Shown piece after piece: positions 7,180-13,535 of a stretch of 16,490 bases of DNA (position 1 is the stretch's first letter; every line of letters starts with the position of its first letter). A program made the translations under genes and the position numbers. Source of the stretch: Microtetraspora glauca (GTDB lineage Bacteria; Actinomycetota; Actinomycetes; Streptomycetales; Streptomycetaceae); assembly GCA_000721275.1 (NCBI GenBank), contig JOFO01000085.1, positions 1 to 16,490 on the forward strand, written 5' to 3'. The notes beneath the pieces were generated by a model. That model made no database searches, was not told the origin of the DNA, and was given only the letters and a program-made list of their open reading frames with translations.

Positions 7180-7521
7180 TCAGGCTCCGAGGGGGAGCGG
7201 GATCGTCAGGGAGTTGGTCCCGACCGTGGCCCCGCTCGCCTTCATCGCGCGGTACATCTGCGCCAGGGCGACTCCGGCGGCCATGGCCAGGGCGGCGGCG
7301 GCCACCAGGAGCAGGGCCTCGGATACCGGGATGTAGCGCGTCCGGCCGTGGCCTCCCTGCTCAACGACCGTGACCCCGCAGCGTCGAACGGTGTAGTTCA
7401 CCGCCGGGTAGTCACCAGTCGTACGGGCCACGTCGGAAACCGGCACGGTGCCCTGCGGGGTCACTCGCCAGCCCGAAGGGACCGGGGGAGCCTCGGGGGC
7501 GAGCGTCGCGGTAGCGGTCAC
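7180..7521 (-). CDS. Small single-span membrane protein
   Basis: 113 residues from the GTG at 7521, preceded by a consensus-like AAAGGAG with 9 bases between GGAG and GTG; the alternative ATG at 7578 lies upstream of this site. Residues 14-60 are a soluble beta-like region (GWRVTPQGTVPVSDVARTT, VNYTVRRCGVTVV) and residues 66-90 are a clear transmembrane helix (VSEALLLVAAAALAMAAGVALAQ). Function unknown; on a conjugative plasmid it could be an accessory transfer or entry protein. It is the first gene of its unit and has an AT-rich palindrome (7538-7552) just ahead of its ribosome site. Confidence 0.65.
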   Translation of the reverse strand: MTATATLAPEAPPVPSGWRVTPQGTVPVSDVARTTGDYPAVNYTVRRCGVTVVEQGGHGRTRYIPVSEALLLVAAAALAMAAGVALAQMYRAMKASGATVGTNSLTIPLPLGA

Positions 7522-7537
7522 GTCTCCCAACTCCTTT

Positions 7538-7557
7538 CGATAATTGCTATCGATCTT
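7538..7557 (-). promoter_or_regulatory. Putative promoter/operator of the membrane-protein gene
   Basis: On the minus strand TAAGAT (plus strand 7552-7557) resembles a -10 box. It abuts the inverted repeat CGATA-ATTGC-TATCG (7538-7552), one of the few AT-rich stretches in the window, which lies between it and the ribosome site. No matching -35 box was found. A GGGGGA/TCCCCC inverted repeat lies just upstream (7559-7576). Confidence 0.4.
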
Positions 7558-7630
7558 AGGGGGAGTCAGGTCCCCCACGCCACTCCTGAGTCGGGTGAAT
7601 CTGGCGTGTCGATCCCGGCCCGGATCGTCT

Positions 7631-7672
7631 GTACGTCAACGCTGCTGCCGGTACGTCAACTAGGTGACGTAC
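7631..7672. promoter_or_regulatory. GTACGTCA palindrome cluster B
   Basis: GTACGTCAAC at 7631 and 7651, and TGACGTAC at 7665. The last two form a palindrome with 8-base arms and 6-base spacer (7651-7672). The same geometry recurs at 15627-15686 and, less exactly, at 1748-1788. It lies between the terminator of the SSB unit and the start of the membrane-protein gene. Confidence 0.7.
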
Positions 7673-7735
7673 GGCGGCCCCCGAGGACCCGCTCGTCTTC
7701 CCGGCCGGGACCGAGGACGCCCTCGGGAAGCGGGA

Positions 7736-7770
7736 ACGGCCCGGCCCTCGATGCGGGAGGGCCGGGCCGT
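7736..7770 (-). terminator. Terminator of the SSB unit
   Basis: A perfect 14-bp stem (7736-7749 with 7757-7770) and 7-base loop GATGCGG lie 4 bases past the stop at 7775. Clear intrinsic-type terminator for leftward transcription. Confidence 0.85.
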
Positions 7771-7774
7771 GCGG

Positions 7775-7933
7775 TCAGTTGATCCGGGTCATGCCGTCCG
7801 GGAGGGGAGGCTCGGGGAGTCCGGCCTCCCGAGCTGCTGCTCGGTCCCGGAGCCAGGCCCGGAAGTCGCGGACCGCCGCGCGGTCACCCTCGGTCAGTAC
7901 GGTCCGGGGGTCGTTGCCGCACCCGCCCCTCAG
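7775..7933 (-). CDS. Very small ORF after ssb, possibly CTG-started
   Basis: The frame ends in a conserved-looking helical piece (TEGDRAAVRDFRAWLRDRAA) and is followed at once by a strong terminator, so it is probably translated. There is no ATG or GTG in this frame after the ssb stop; the next upstream ATG is at 8041, inside ssb. A CTG at 7933-7931 overlaps the ssb stop as CTGA, mirroring the ATGA/GTGA overlaps elsewhere in this element, and would give 52 residues. Start choice is weakly supported and the function is unknown. Confidence 0.4.
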   Translation of the reverse strand: MRGGCGNDPRTVLTEGDRAAVRDFRAWLRDRAAAREAGLPEPPLPDGMTRIN

Positions 7934-8442
7934 AAAGGGGGTTCCTCGGTGTACCCTCCGTCCTGCGCCTGGCCGTTCGCGGCGGCACCCGCCGGGGCTC
8001 CGGCCGGGACCGCCGGACGGGTGCGGGAGGCACTGGCCCACGCGTCGTCACCCGGGGCCGATCCCTGGGACTTGGCCACCTTCGTCACGGTGGCCGTGGC
8101 GAACGTCAGGTCAGGGCCGACCGCGGACCCCTCGACCTCCCACGCCGAACGCTTCTCGTTCGTCTTCTCGTCCGTCCACGTCCGCTGTCGCAGGTCGCCC
8201 ACGACCAGGACGCGCATCCCCTTCGTGAGAGTGCCGGCCGCGTTCTCGGCCAGGGACCGCCACACCGTGACCCGGTGGTAGTCGGTCCCGGCCTCCCGCC
8301 ACTCGTTCGTCTGCCTGTCGAAGGTGCGGCGGTTGACCGCTACGGAGAACTTCGCCACGGCGGCCCCGCTCGGGGTGAAGCGGAGTTCGGGGTCGTCGGT
8401 CAGGTTGCCCACGATGGTGATCGGGGTGCCGTTCGTCGTCAT
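7930..8442 (-). CDS. ssb: Single-stranded DNA-binding protein
   Basis: 170 residues from the ATG at 8442, with AGGAGG 8 bases upstream. Residues 5-122 are a standard bacterial SSB OB-fold (TPITIVGNLTDDPELRFTPS, AVAKFSVAVNRR, YHRVTVWRSLAENAAGTLTKGMRVLVVGDLRQRTW, ATATVTKVAKS). A Gly/Ala/Pro-rich linker follows and the tail ends in TEEPPF, a variant of the acidic DDDxPF tip by which SSB recruits replication and repair enzymes. It should coat single-stranded DNA during plasmid replication, for example lagging-strand or telomere-overhang intermediates. Shorter than the usual chromosomal Streptomyces SSB by its linker. It is followed by a tiny coupled ORF and a terminator. Confidence 0.95.
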   Translation of the reverse strand: MTTNGTPITIVGNLTDDPELRFTPSGAAVAKFSVAVNRRTFDRQTNEWREAGTDYHRVTVWRSLAENAAGTLTKGMRVLVVGDLRQRTWTDEKTNEKRSAWEVEGSAVGPDLTFATATVTKVAKSQGSAPGDDAWASASRTRPAVPAGAPAGAAANGQAQDGGYTEEPPF

Positions 8443-8515
8443 GCTGTCTGCCTCCTGCTCGATGGGTCGGTGTCGTCGGGGGGGTGAAGGGAAGTGCCGG
8501 CCGGACGGCCACGCC

Positions 8516-8540
8516 CGGGCCCGGCGGGGTGCCGGGCCCG
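8516..8540 (-). terminator. Terminator after the small HTH gene
   Basis: A perfect 10-bp stem CGGGCCCGGC/GCCGGGCCCG (8516-8525 with 8531-8540) and loop GGGGT lie 8 bases past the stop at 8548, between this gene and ssb. Confidence 0.75.
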
Positions 8541-8547
8541 AACGTGA

Positions 8548-8754
8548 TCAGCCGGAGGACGAAGGGGCGGGGTCGAAGAGTTCCAGTTGCCCGGCCACGG
8601 GGGAGACCCCCCGGGCCTTGAGCCGCCGGTACTCCGCCGCCACCCACGACCGGGAGTAGCCGGTCAGTTCGACGGCCGTGCTCTGTGGCTGTCCGGTGGT
8701 GTAGCTGTCGCGCACGATCTCTAAGGCTCGGTCCCGGGTCATCTGCTCGGACAT
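8548..8754 (-). CDS. Small helix-turn-helix protein
   Basis: 68 residues from the ATG at 8754, with GAGGGGG 3-9 bases upstream. Residues 24-47 (QSTAVELTGYSRSWVAAEYRR and following) form a helix-turn-helix; the short C-terminal tail ends LELFDPAPSSSG. The segment GYSRSWVAAEYRRLKARG (32-49) resembles GRSRPWVAGELGRLGREG in the C-terminal winged helix of the TraB-like protein in this element, so both may read related DNA. A dense TGTCGCGG array begins 23 bases upstream of its start, a natural place for autoregulation. It lies between the transfer block and ssb. Alternatively it is an excisionase-like or general DNA-bending factor. Confidence 0.7.
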   Translation of the reverse strand: MSEQMTRDRALEIVRDSYTTGQPQSTAVELTGYSRSWVAAEYRRLKARGVSPVAGQLELFDPAPSSSG

Positions 8755-8776
8755 GGGTCCCCCTCGGATGGTCGGG

Positions 8777-8840
8777 TGTCGCGGTGTCGCGGTCGGTGTC
8801 GCGGTCGACCGCGACAGGGGTTGTCGCGGTGTCGCGGTCG
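8777..8840. repeat. TGTCGCGG repeat array, intergenic copy
   Basis: Five direct TGTCGCGG units (8777, 8785, 8797, 8822, 8830) and one inverted unit (8809) in 64 bases. Two pairs abut exactly at 8-base period, and 8797-8816 is a perfect 20-base palindrome centred on GTCGAC. The whole block recurs at 9245-9308 with two mismatches. It sits between the start at 8754 and the stop at 8843. Confidence 0.8.
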
Positions 8841-8842
8841 GG

Positions 8843-10042
8843 TCAGAGGTACTGACCCTGGTCTGTCGCGGGGAGCTTGCTGCTCTGTCGCTGCATGGCG
8901 CGGGCGACGGTCTGTCGCGTCGTCTCGGGGCGGTAGGCCCGGACCCGAGCTAGAACCGTGTCGCGGTCGGTGACGCCCGCGGTCATGGCCTCCCGGACCA
9001 TCTGCGCGACGCTCGGTGTCGCGTCGCCCGCGGTCGGGACCGAGGGGGCCGGGGCGGGGGTTGTCGTGATGGTGTCGCCCACGACAGCGGACCCGCTCGT
9101 CTCCAGGCCAGAGACCCGCTCCCGCGACGTCGCGGTCTGTCGCTTGGTCATCAGGTCGACAACTCCGGGCACGGCGGCGGCGGGGGCCGGAGCGGCGGGG
9201 GCCGCCTCGGTGTCGCGGTCGGCCGTCGCGGTCGCTACCTGCGGTGTCGCGGTGTCGCGGTCGGTGTCGCGGTCGACCGTGACGGGGGTTGTCGCGGTGT
9301 CGCGGTCGGTGTCGTGACGCGGGGCGGGGAGTGTCGCGGTCCAGTCGTGACGCGTCGCGATGGTCGCCAGACCCGCGACAGACTTCCGGCGGACGACGCG
9401 CGACACGATGGCCGCCTCGGCCGCGTCCGCGTCGGCCGGGTCCAGTCCGTGACGCGCCGCGTCGATCGCGGCGGCCAGCTTGGCCGCGCGGCGGGAGCGC
9501 TTGCGGCTCCCCTCGGATGCGGCGGCCACCCGGTCGGCCAGGTCGACCGCGCGGTCCGCGGCACGGCTCCGGGCGATGGCCGCGGAGTCGGCTCCCCGCC
9601 GGCCGATTCCCAGGGAGGCGGTCAGCCGCTCCCGCAGCTCCCGCAGGGCGGCCCCGATCAGGCCGTCCGACTTCTCCCCGGACATGCGCAGTTCGAGACC
9701 CAGGAGCAGGTGGAGCATCACGGCCAGGAGCACGGGCCCGAGGACCACTCGGACCGGTCCGCCGACCCCGCCGGACACCTGAAAAGCGGGGATGGCCTGC
9801 ACGAGTACGGCGGCGTAGGCCAGATACGCGGGTCCCTTGGTCCGGGTGGCCCACGCGTACACCGTGAGCGCCACGATGGCCGCCTCGGCCACCCCGCACA
9901 GGAGAGCGCGCTCCACGTCGTTGGTGATGTTCAGTGCGTCCCCGAGGAACCGGAACGAGGTGTCAGCGGACATGCCGAGGGCCAGGGCGGCGGGGGCGAG
10001 CAGGCCCAACGTCGCGGCCTTGGTACGGGACATGTGCGGCAT
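8843..10042 (-). CDS. Four-span membrane protein, spread (SpdB)-like
   Basis: 399 residues from the ATG at 10042; an in-frame ATG at 10033 is an alternative, and AGG about 10 bases upstream slightly favours the first. Hydrophobic segments at about 8-26, 46-64, 72-90 and 98-117 make a four-helix N-terminal domain like the spread/DUF2637-type proteins of Streptomyces plasmids. Residues 120-200 are charged and helical. Residues 240-300 are low-complexity Thr/Asp/Ala/Pro with DRDT repeats encoded by the TGTCGCGG DNA repeats. Residues 343-390 (SVAQMVREAMTAGVTDRDTVL, RPETTRQTVARAMQ) look like a helix-turn-helix. In Streptomyces, Spd proteins work with TraB to spread plasmid DNA through septa of the recipient mycelium; a membrane protein with a DNA-binding tail fits that role. 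Family assignment is by layout, not by a diagnostic motif. Confidence 0.75.
   Translation of the reverse strand: MPHMSRTKAATLGLLAPAALALGMSADTSFRFLGDALNITNDVERALLCGVAEAAIVALTVYAWATRTKGPAYLAYAAVLVQAIPAFQVSGGVGGPVRVVLGPVLLAVMLHLLLGLELRMSGEKSDGLIGAALRELRERLTASLGIGRRGADSAAIARSRAADRAVDLADRVAAASEGSRKRSRRAAKLAAAIDAARHGLDPADADAAEAAIVSRVVRRKSVAGLATIATRHDWTATLPAPRHDTDRDTATTPVTVDRDTDRDTATPQVATATADRDTEAAPAAPAPAAAVPGVVDLMTKRQTATSRERVSGLETSGSAVVGDTITTTPAPAPSVPTAGDATPSVAQMVREAMTAGVTDRDTVLARVRAYRPETTRQTVARAMQRQSSKLPATDQGQYL
9245..9308. repeat. TGTCGCGG repeat array, second copy inside the membrane-protein gene
   Basis: Near-identical (62 of 64) to 8777-8840. Units at 9245, 9253, 9265, 9290 and 9298; the inverted unit has decayed (CCGTGACG). 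Single units flank it at 8864, 8959, 9211 and 9332. Here the DNA also encodes DRDT-type repeats of the membrane protein. Confidence 0.8.
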
Positions 10043-10051
10043 GGCGGGGAC

Positions 10052-10570
10052 CTACTTCCTCTTGCTCTGTACGACGACGCTCTGGACGACCTTGACCGAA
10101 AGTGTGTCGCTTCCCGGCCTCTTGCGGCACAGAAGCGCCAGGGCTACCGCCAGAACCACGGCTCCGCCCAGGTAGGGGGCCGCCGCCGACACGGCCGACA
10201 CGGCGGCCCCGAGGGCGAGCGACAGCCCCCAGACGACGAATCCGACGACTCCGGCCATGGCCGACACGGCGGCGGTCACGGCCGACGCACGCCAAACCCA
10301 GCGGGGGACGACCGGGTCCGTGTCCGGTTTTGCCAGGGCGGCGGACTGGGGGATCAGGGCGCCCGAGGCCACCAGGGCGGCGGCGTGCTGCTGCCGCTCC
10401 CATGCGGCGAGCAGGTCGGCCGTGGACGGGATCGCGGGCCGCTCCGGGGCCCCCTCGGGCCGCTCGGACGGGGTCACCAGGGAGGCCGGGGTGTCGGGGA
10501 TCAGGAAGCGGGCCAGGTCGTCCGGCGTGACCTCCCGGCCCGGTGCGGGATACTCGCTGTTGCTGCTCAC
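10052..10570 (-). CDS. Membrane protein, putative spread/transfer accessory
   Basis: 172 residues from the GTG at 10570, with AAGGAG 6 bases upstream. The N-terminal 90 residues are hydrophilic and proline-rich, with an alanine-rich helix (51-80). Residues 92-147 are strongly hydrophobic and can form two or three helices (WVWRASAVTAAVSAMAGVVG, FVVWGLSLALGAAVSAVSAA, YLGGAVVLAVALALL), followed by a short basic tail (KRPGSDTLSVKVVQSVVVQS, KRK). It lies between the TraB-like gene and the four-span membrane protein, 9 bases before the latter, and is probably co-transcribed with them. Location and topology match the small Spd membrane proteins of Streptomyces conjugative plasmids, which interact with TraB; no family-specific motif was seen. 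Confidence 0.7.
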   Translation of the reverse strand: MSSNSEYPAPGREVTPDDLARFLIPDTPASLVTPSERPEGAPERPAIPSTADLLAAWERQQHAAALVASGALIPQSAALAKPDTDPVVPRWVWRASAVTAAVSAMAGVVGFVVWGLSLALGAAVSAVSAAAPYLGGAVVLAVALALLCRKRPGSDTLSVKVVQSVVVQSKRK

Positions 10571-10585
10571 GGGGTACTCCTTCGT

Positions 10586-10703
10586 GGGTGTCAGGGCCCG
10601 GTGTCAGGGCCCGTGTCAGGCGGTGTCAGGGCGGTGTGTCAGCCGCTCTGACACCGCGTCTACCTGGGGACTTGGTGTCAGGTGTCAGGCCGTCAGGCTG
10701 ACG
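10586..10703. repeat. GTGTCAGG repeat cluster next to the translocase gene
   Basis: TGTCAGG occurs directly at 10589, 10602, 10614, 10624, 10676 and 10683, with a variant TGTCAGC at 10637 and an inverted CTGACACCGC at 10648-10657. The 13-base palindrome CGTCAG-G-CTGACG (10691-10703) spans the stop codon of the TraB-like gene. The cluster fills the gap between that gene and the next. Candidate cis-acting transfer site or operator. Confidence 0.75.
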
Positions 10704-12687
10704 TCAGAGCCGGGACGATGCGGTACTTGTGGCCCCCCGCGGGGACGAGTCGGCCCTCCCGACCGAGGCGCCCGAGCTCCCCCGCGACCCACGGCCGGGA
10801 CCGGCCGATCTGGTCGCAGTAGTCCATGAAGTCCTTCGTCTGGACGACCATCCGGCCCTCGGATTCGAAGTGCCGGAGGATCTCCTCCATGGCCGCCTTC
10901 GGGTCGTCCGGCTCGTCCCCGGCCGCCGCCCCGAACATGGGCGCGTCGATCGCCTCGGGGAGTTCCTGCTCGGGGTCGATCCCCTCGTCCTCGGGGTCCA
11001 CCAGGGGTTCGGTTTCGGTCATGTCGTCGTCCGTCCTGGCGGCACGCTGCGGGCCGCCCTCGGGGGCGGTGCCCGCGTTCGGGCGCTCGCGGTCGGTGTA
11101 GATCTGTCCGGCGACCGAGGCGGCGGCGGTGGCCGTCACGTCGTCCACGGGCATCCGGACCGAGGCGAACTCTCGGGTGACCCACTCCAGCGTCACGGGG
11201 TTGTTCCGGAACGTCCGGCTCGGGGTCGACCACAGTTCCTCGTCCACCCCGGCCTGTACGAGGTAGCAGTAACCGGGCCGCTTGTTGCCCCACGCCCCGG
11301 GGTTGGCGCCCGCGTCCAGCACTTCGGACGGGAGGGCGAAACCGGCGTCCCGCTCGTCCACGCCCATGCACAGTGCGGACGGGAGGGAGGCCCGGGTGTC
11401 GGTGCTGATCTGGTAGCCGCTCGCGCGCTGCATCGAGACCACCAGGGAGGCGCCGGCCGAACGGGCTTCCTGCGCGATGCCGGTGAACGCGTCGTCATCG
11501 ACGGCCCGCAGGGTGTTCGCCGCTTCCTCGAACCAGCCGACCAGGTACGGCATACCGGGGCACCCGCACGCCGTGCCGTCCTCCCGGCAGGTGTGCGCGG
11601 GGTCGTCCTGGCGGACCGCGGCGGCGGGCTCCCACGACCGGTAGGAGTGCGAGCCGAGCCACAGTTGCCGGGCCGGGATGACCGCCTCGAACGCTGCGAT
11701 CATCACCGCCGCCCCGTCCTGCGTCGTGACGACCCAGTCGCACGCGCCGAACGCCTCCCCGAGGTCCTGGCCGCGCTTCGGGTCCGACAGCCACACGGCC
11801 ACGTCCCGGCGGGTGAGGACTTCCGCCATGACGTCGAGAGCCGCCTCGGTCTTGCCGGAGCCGGTCACGCCCATGACGAGCAGGTGGATTGCCTGCGGGA
11901 GGGTGAGGTGCAGCTCCCGGCCGTCGTCGTACACCCCGATGACGAGCGGTTCCGCGATGGAGCCGCCCGGGGCGGACGGGCCCGGGTACCAGATGACTTC
12001 CTTGAGCATGTCGTTCGGGACGATGACCAACTCGCCCTTGCGCGCCGACTCGGGGTCGGGCCGGTAGCGCACGGCCGTGGTCGGCACGTCCAGCGCGGAC
12101 GCGACCCGGGGCAGGCTCTTGGCCATGTCCGCGTTGGTCGCCTCCCCGGCCGGGAGCGCGTACGGCACGGTGACCTTGTTCGGCTCCACCTTCGCCGTGC
12201 CCAGCTTCGTACGGGCCAGACCGACCTTCTCCAACAGGCCCTTGTCCGAGGACTCCCCGACCGCGTCAGGGTTGCGCCGCATGACCATGCGGACGTTCCA
12301 CGACAGGGCCAGGACCGGGCCGCCCATGGCGTACAGGTCGATCACGGGGTGAGTGATCGGACCGGACAGGGCGGCGGCGGTCACCCACACCGACCCCGCC
12401 GCAACCGTGATCGCGGAGTGCAACCGGCGCTGAGCGCTCGTCCCCCGGCCCGCCCACCACGTCGCACCGGTCAGCGCGACCGAGGCGAGCGTGAGACCGG
12501 CCGCGCCCCACGGGGAGTCAGCCCACATCAGGTGTGCGCCCTCCCCGACCACGCCCACGCCCACGACCCCGAGCCACGGGGGCAGGTGCGGCTTTGCCCG
12601 GTGCAACAGGTACTTGCCGACCCCCGCGAGTGCCGACTCGCCCTTGAGCTGTTCCTCGTGCTGCTGCTCGATGTCCTTCTCACCCAT
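10693..12687 (-). CDS. traB: TraB/FtsK-like conjugal DNA translocase
   Basis: 664 residues from the ATG at 12687 (GGGGAGGGG a few bases upstream). Residues 36-132 contain about four hydrophobic helices. The RecA-like motor holds Walker A GVTGSGKT (273-280) and SDPKRGQD (301-308); the Walker B region is unusual, YLVGWFEEAANTL (381-393), with acidic E387/E388. Residues 425-490 (STDTRASLPSALCMGVDERD, GAWGNKRPGYCYL) are typical of actinomycete plasmid FtsK-like transfer proteins. After an acidic linker (553-595), residues 600-656 form a winged helix with GRSRPWVAGELGRLGREG as likely recognition helix. In Streptomyces plasmids TraB is a hexameric motor that moves double-stranded DNA across the membrane to the recipient and binds short direct repeats through this domain. 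A Cys-rich insert (C367, C374, C376) in the motor is noteworthy. The gene symbol is by function. Confidence 0.9.
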   Translation of the reverse strand: MGEKDIEQQHEEQLKGESALAGVGKYLLHRAKPHLPPWLGVVGVGVVGEGAHLMWADSPWGAAGLTLASVALTGATWWAGRGTSAQRRLHSAITVAAGSVWVTAAALSGPITHPVIDLYAMGGPVLALSWNVRMVMRRNPDAVGESSDKGLLEKVGLARTKLGTAKVEPNKVTVPYALPAGEATNADMAKSLPRVASALDVPTTAVRYRPDPESARKGELVIVPNDMLKEVIWYPGPSAPGGSIAEPLVIGVYDDGRELHLTLPQAIHLLVMGVTGSGKTEAALDVMAEVLTRRDVAVWLSDPKRGQDLGEAFGACDWVVTTQDGAAVMIAAFEAVIPARQLWLGSHSYRSWEPAAAVRQDDPAHTCREDGTACGCPGMPYLVGWFEEAANTLRAVDDDAFTGIAQEARSAGASLVVSMQRASGYQISTDTRASLPSALCMGVDERDAGFALPSEVLDAGANPGAWGNKRPGYCYLVQAGVDEELWSTPSRTFRNNPVTLEWVTREFASVRMPVDDVTATAAASVAGQIYTDRERPNAGTAPEGGPQRAARTDDDMTETEPLVDPEDEGIDPEQELPEAIDAPMFGAAAGDEPDDPKAAMEEILRHFESEGRMVVQTKDFMDYCDQIGRSRPWVAGELGRLGREGRLVPAGGHKYRIVPALTSA

Positions 12688-12701
12688 GACCGCCCCTCCC
12701 C

Positions 12702-13238
12702 TTACTGCTGAGCCCAGTCCATGCGCGGACCCTGGGGGCGCCGGGCACGGTGCTTGACGCGGTTGATCTCTTCCTCGTACGCCTGCTGGAAGGCGGCATA
12801 GGTGGCCGCGGCGTTCTTCGCGGCGGAGGCGGCGGCGTCCGCGGACTTCCGCAGCTTCCGCGAGACCTTCCAGGCCCGGGCCTTCGAGCCGCCGATACGG
12901 CCCTCGGGGTCCGGGACCGTGGACAGAACGCCCTTCAGGATCTCGGCACCCATGGCCACCTCGAACGAGAGCGTCACCATGACGGCCCGCAGGTGGTTGC
13001 AGTAGTTCCGCACGTCCGCCGGAGAGGTGAACTCGGGCGGGGGGAGCAGGGCCTCGGAGTGTCCGCCCCGGCCTCCCTGCGCGGGGACCGAGCCACGGCT
13101 CCCGCCGCCGCCCCCGCTGTTGTTGGTCTTGTTCTGCGACAGGTTGAGCGTGAACGAGGGGGCGAACGACGCGCCGAACTTCGCGGAGTCGTTCTTGCTG
13201 TTCTTGCCGCCCGTAGCGGCTGCGGTCGGTGTGCTCAC
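12702..13238 (-). CDS. Conserved-type transfer-associated protein
   Basis: 178 residues from the GTG at 13238, which overlaps the preceding stop as GTGA; GGAG about 8-12 bases upstream. Residues 1-60 are low complexity (Thr/Ala/Asn/Gly, with a GGGGG run) and probably disordered. Residues 68-165 are helical: FTSPADVRNYCNHLRAVMVT, SFEVAMGAEILKGVLSTVPD, a basic turn ARAWKVSRKLRKSA, then an alanine-rich helix AASAAKNAAATYAAFQQAYE. The end is basic. Genes of this form often sit directly upstream of the FtsK-like transfer gene on Streptomyces plasmids (from memory, not searched), so an accessory role in transfer is likely. It lies 14 bases before the translocase gene. Confidence 0.7.
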   Translation of the reverse strand: MSTPTAAATGGKNSKNDSAKFGASFAPSFTLNLSQNKTNNSGGGGGSRGSVPAQGGRGGHSEALLPPPEFTSPADVRNYCNHLRAVMVTLSFEVAMGAEILKGVLSTVPDPEGRIGGSKARAWKVSRKLRKSADAAASAAKNAAATYAAFQQAYEEEINRVKHRARRPQGPRMDWAQQ

Positions 13239-13420
13239 CGGTTGATCTCCGATCCCTTGCGGTGACGGGGGCAGGCGCAGGGCGGCCAGATGATCGCGTC
13301 CCACGGGTGCACGTCGCAGTCGTCCGGCCAGATCTCCCGAACGGGCGACCACGTACGGCCGCTGTCCCGACTGATCCGCATCGTCATCAGGGGCCGGTCG
13401 GCCGGTCCGTCGTGCTCCAT
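13235..13420 (-). CDS. Small cysteine-containing protein at head of transfer operon
   Basis: 61 residues from the ATG at 13420 (GGGAG 5 bases upstream). An in-frame ATG at 13456 also has AGGAAGG 8 bases upstream, but it lies within the operator palindrome, about 15 bases from the inferred transcription start, so I prefer the shorter form. The protein has a motif MTMRISRDSGRTWSP and a C-terminal WPPCACPRHR with a further C at DDCD, which could bind one metal ion. First gene of the leftward transfer operon, coupled to the next gene by a GTGA overlap. Short proteins in this place are often annotated SpdA or mobile-element transfer protein; I cannot confirm that here. Confidence 0.6.
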   Translation of the reverse strand: MEHDGPADRPLMTMRISRDSGRTWSPVREIWPDDCDVHPWDAIIWPPCACPRHRKGSEINR

Positions 13421-13455
13421 TGCGACTCCCTGCGCTCTCGGTAGGGACTTCCCCA

Positions 13456-13522
13456 TAGGAAGTGCCTTCCTGTAGGAAGTTAAGGGATCAGTCCGGTACC
13501 GTCAACCACATCCGATAGGAAG
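13456..13522. promoter_or_regulatory. Operators for the GntR regulator between divergent genes
   Basis: TAGGAAG occurs at 13456, 13473 and 13516, and AGGAAG-TGC-CTTCCT (13457-13471) is an inverted repeat. The first two copies overlap the -10 box and start region of the leftward transfer promoter; the third lies 14-20 bases before the GntR start codon. This layout fits a repressor that controls both the transfer operon and itself, as KorA/TraR-type regulators do on Streptomyces plasmids. Confidence 0.7.
13477..13505 (-). promoter_or_regulatory. Promoter of the leftward transfer operon
   Basis: On the minus strand TTGACG (plus 13500-13505) and TAACTT (plus 13477-13482) are separated by exactly 17 bases. 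This is a good vegetative-type promoter about 60 bases upstream of the ATG at 13420, and its -10 box overlaps a TAGGAAG site. Confidence 0.65.
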
Positions 13523-13535
13523 CGAGGAACCGATC

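Noticed and set aside
8739..9899. 386-residue minus-strand frame rich in RHRD repeats
   Set aside because: Alternate frame of the TGTCGCGG repeats and the membrane-protein gene; low complexity, no hydrophobic segments and no convincing start.
10729..12711. 660-residue plus-strand open frame
   Set aside because: Mirror of the translocase gene, which has clear ATPase motifs on the minus strand.
13421..13456. Upstream ATG at 13456 for the small transfer-operon protein
   Set aside because: It has a ribosome-site-like AGGAAGG, but that sequence is part of the operator palindrome and the start would lie only about 15 bases from the inferred transcription start. Not fully excluded.
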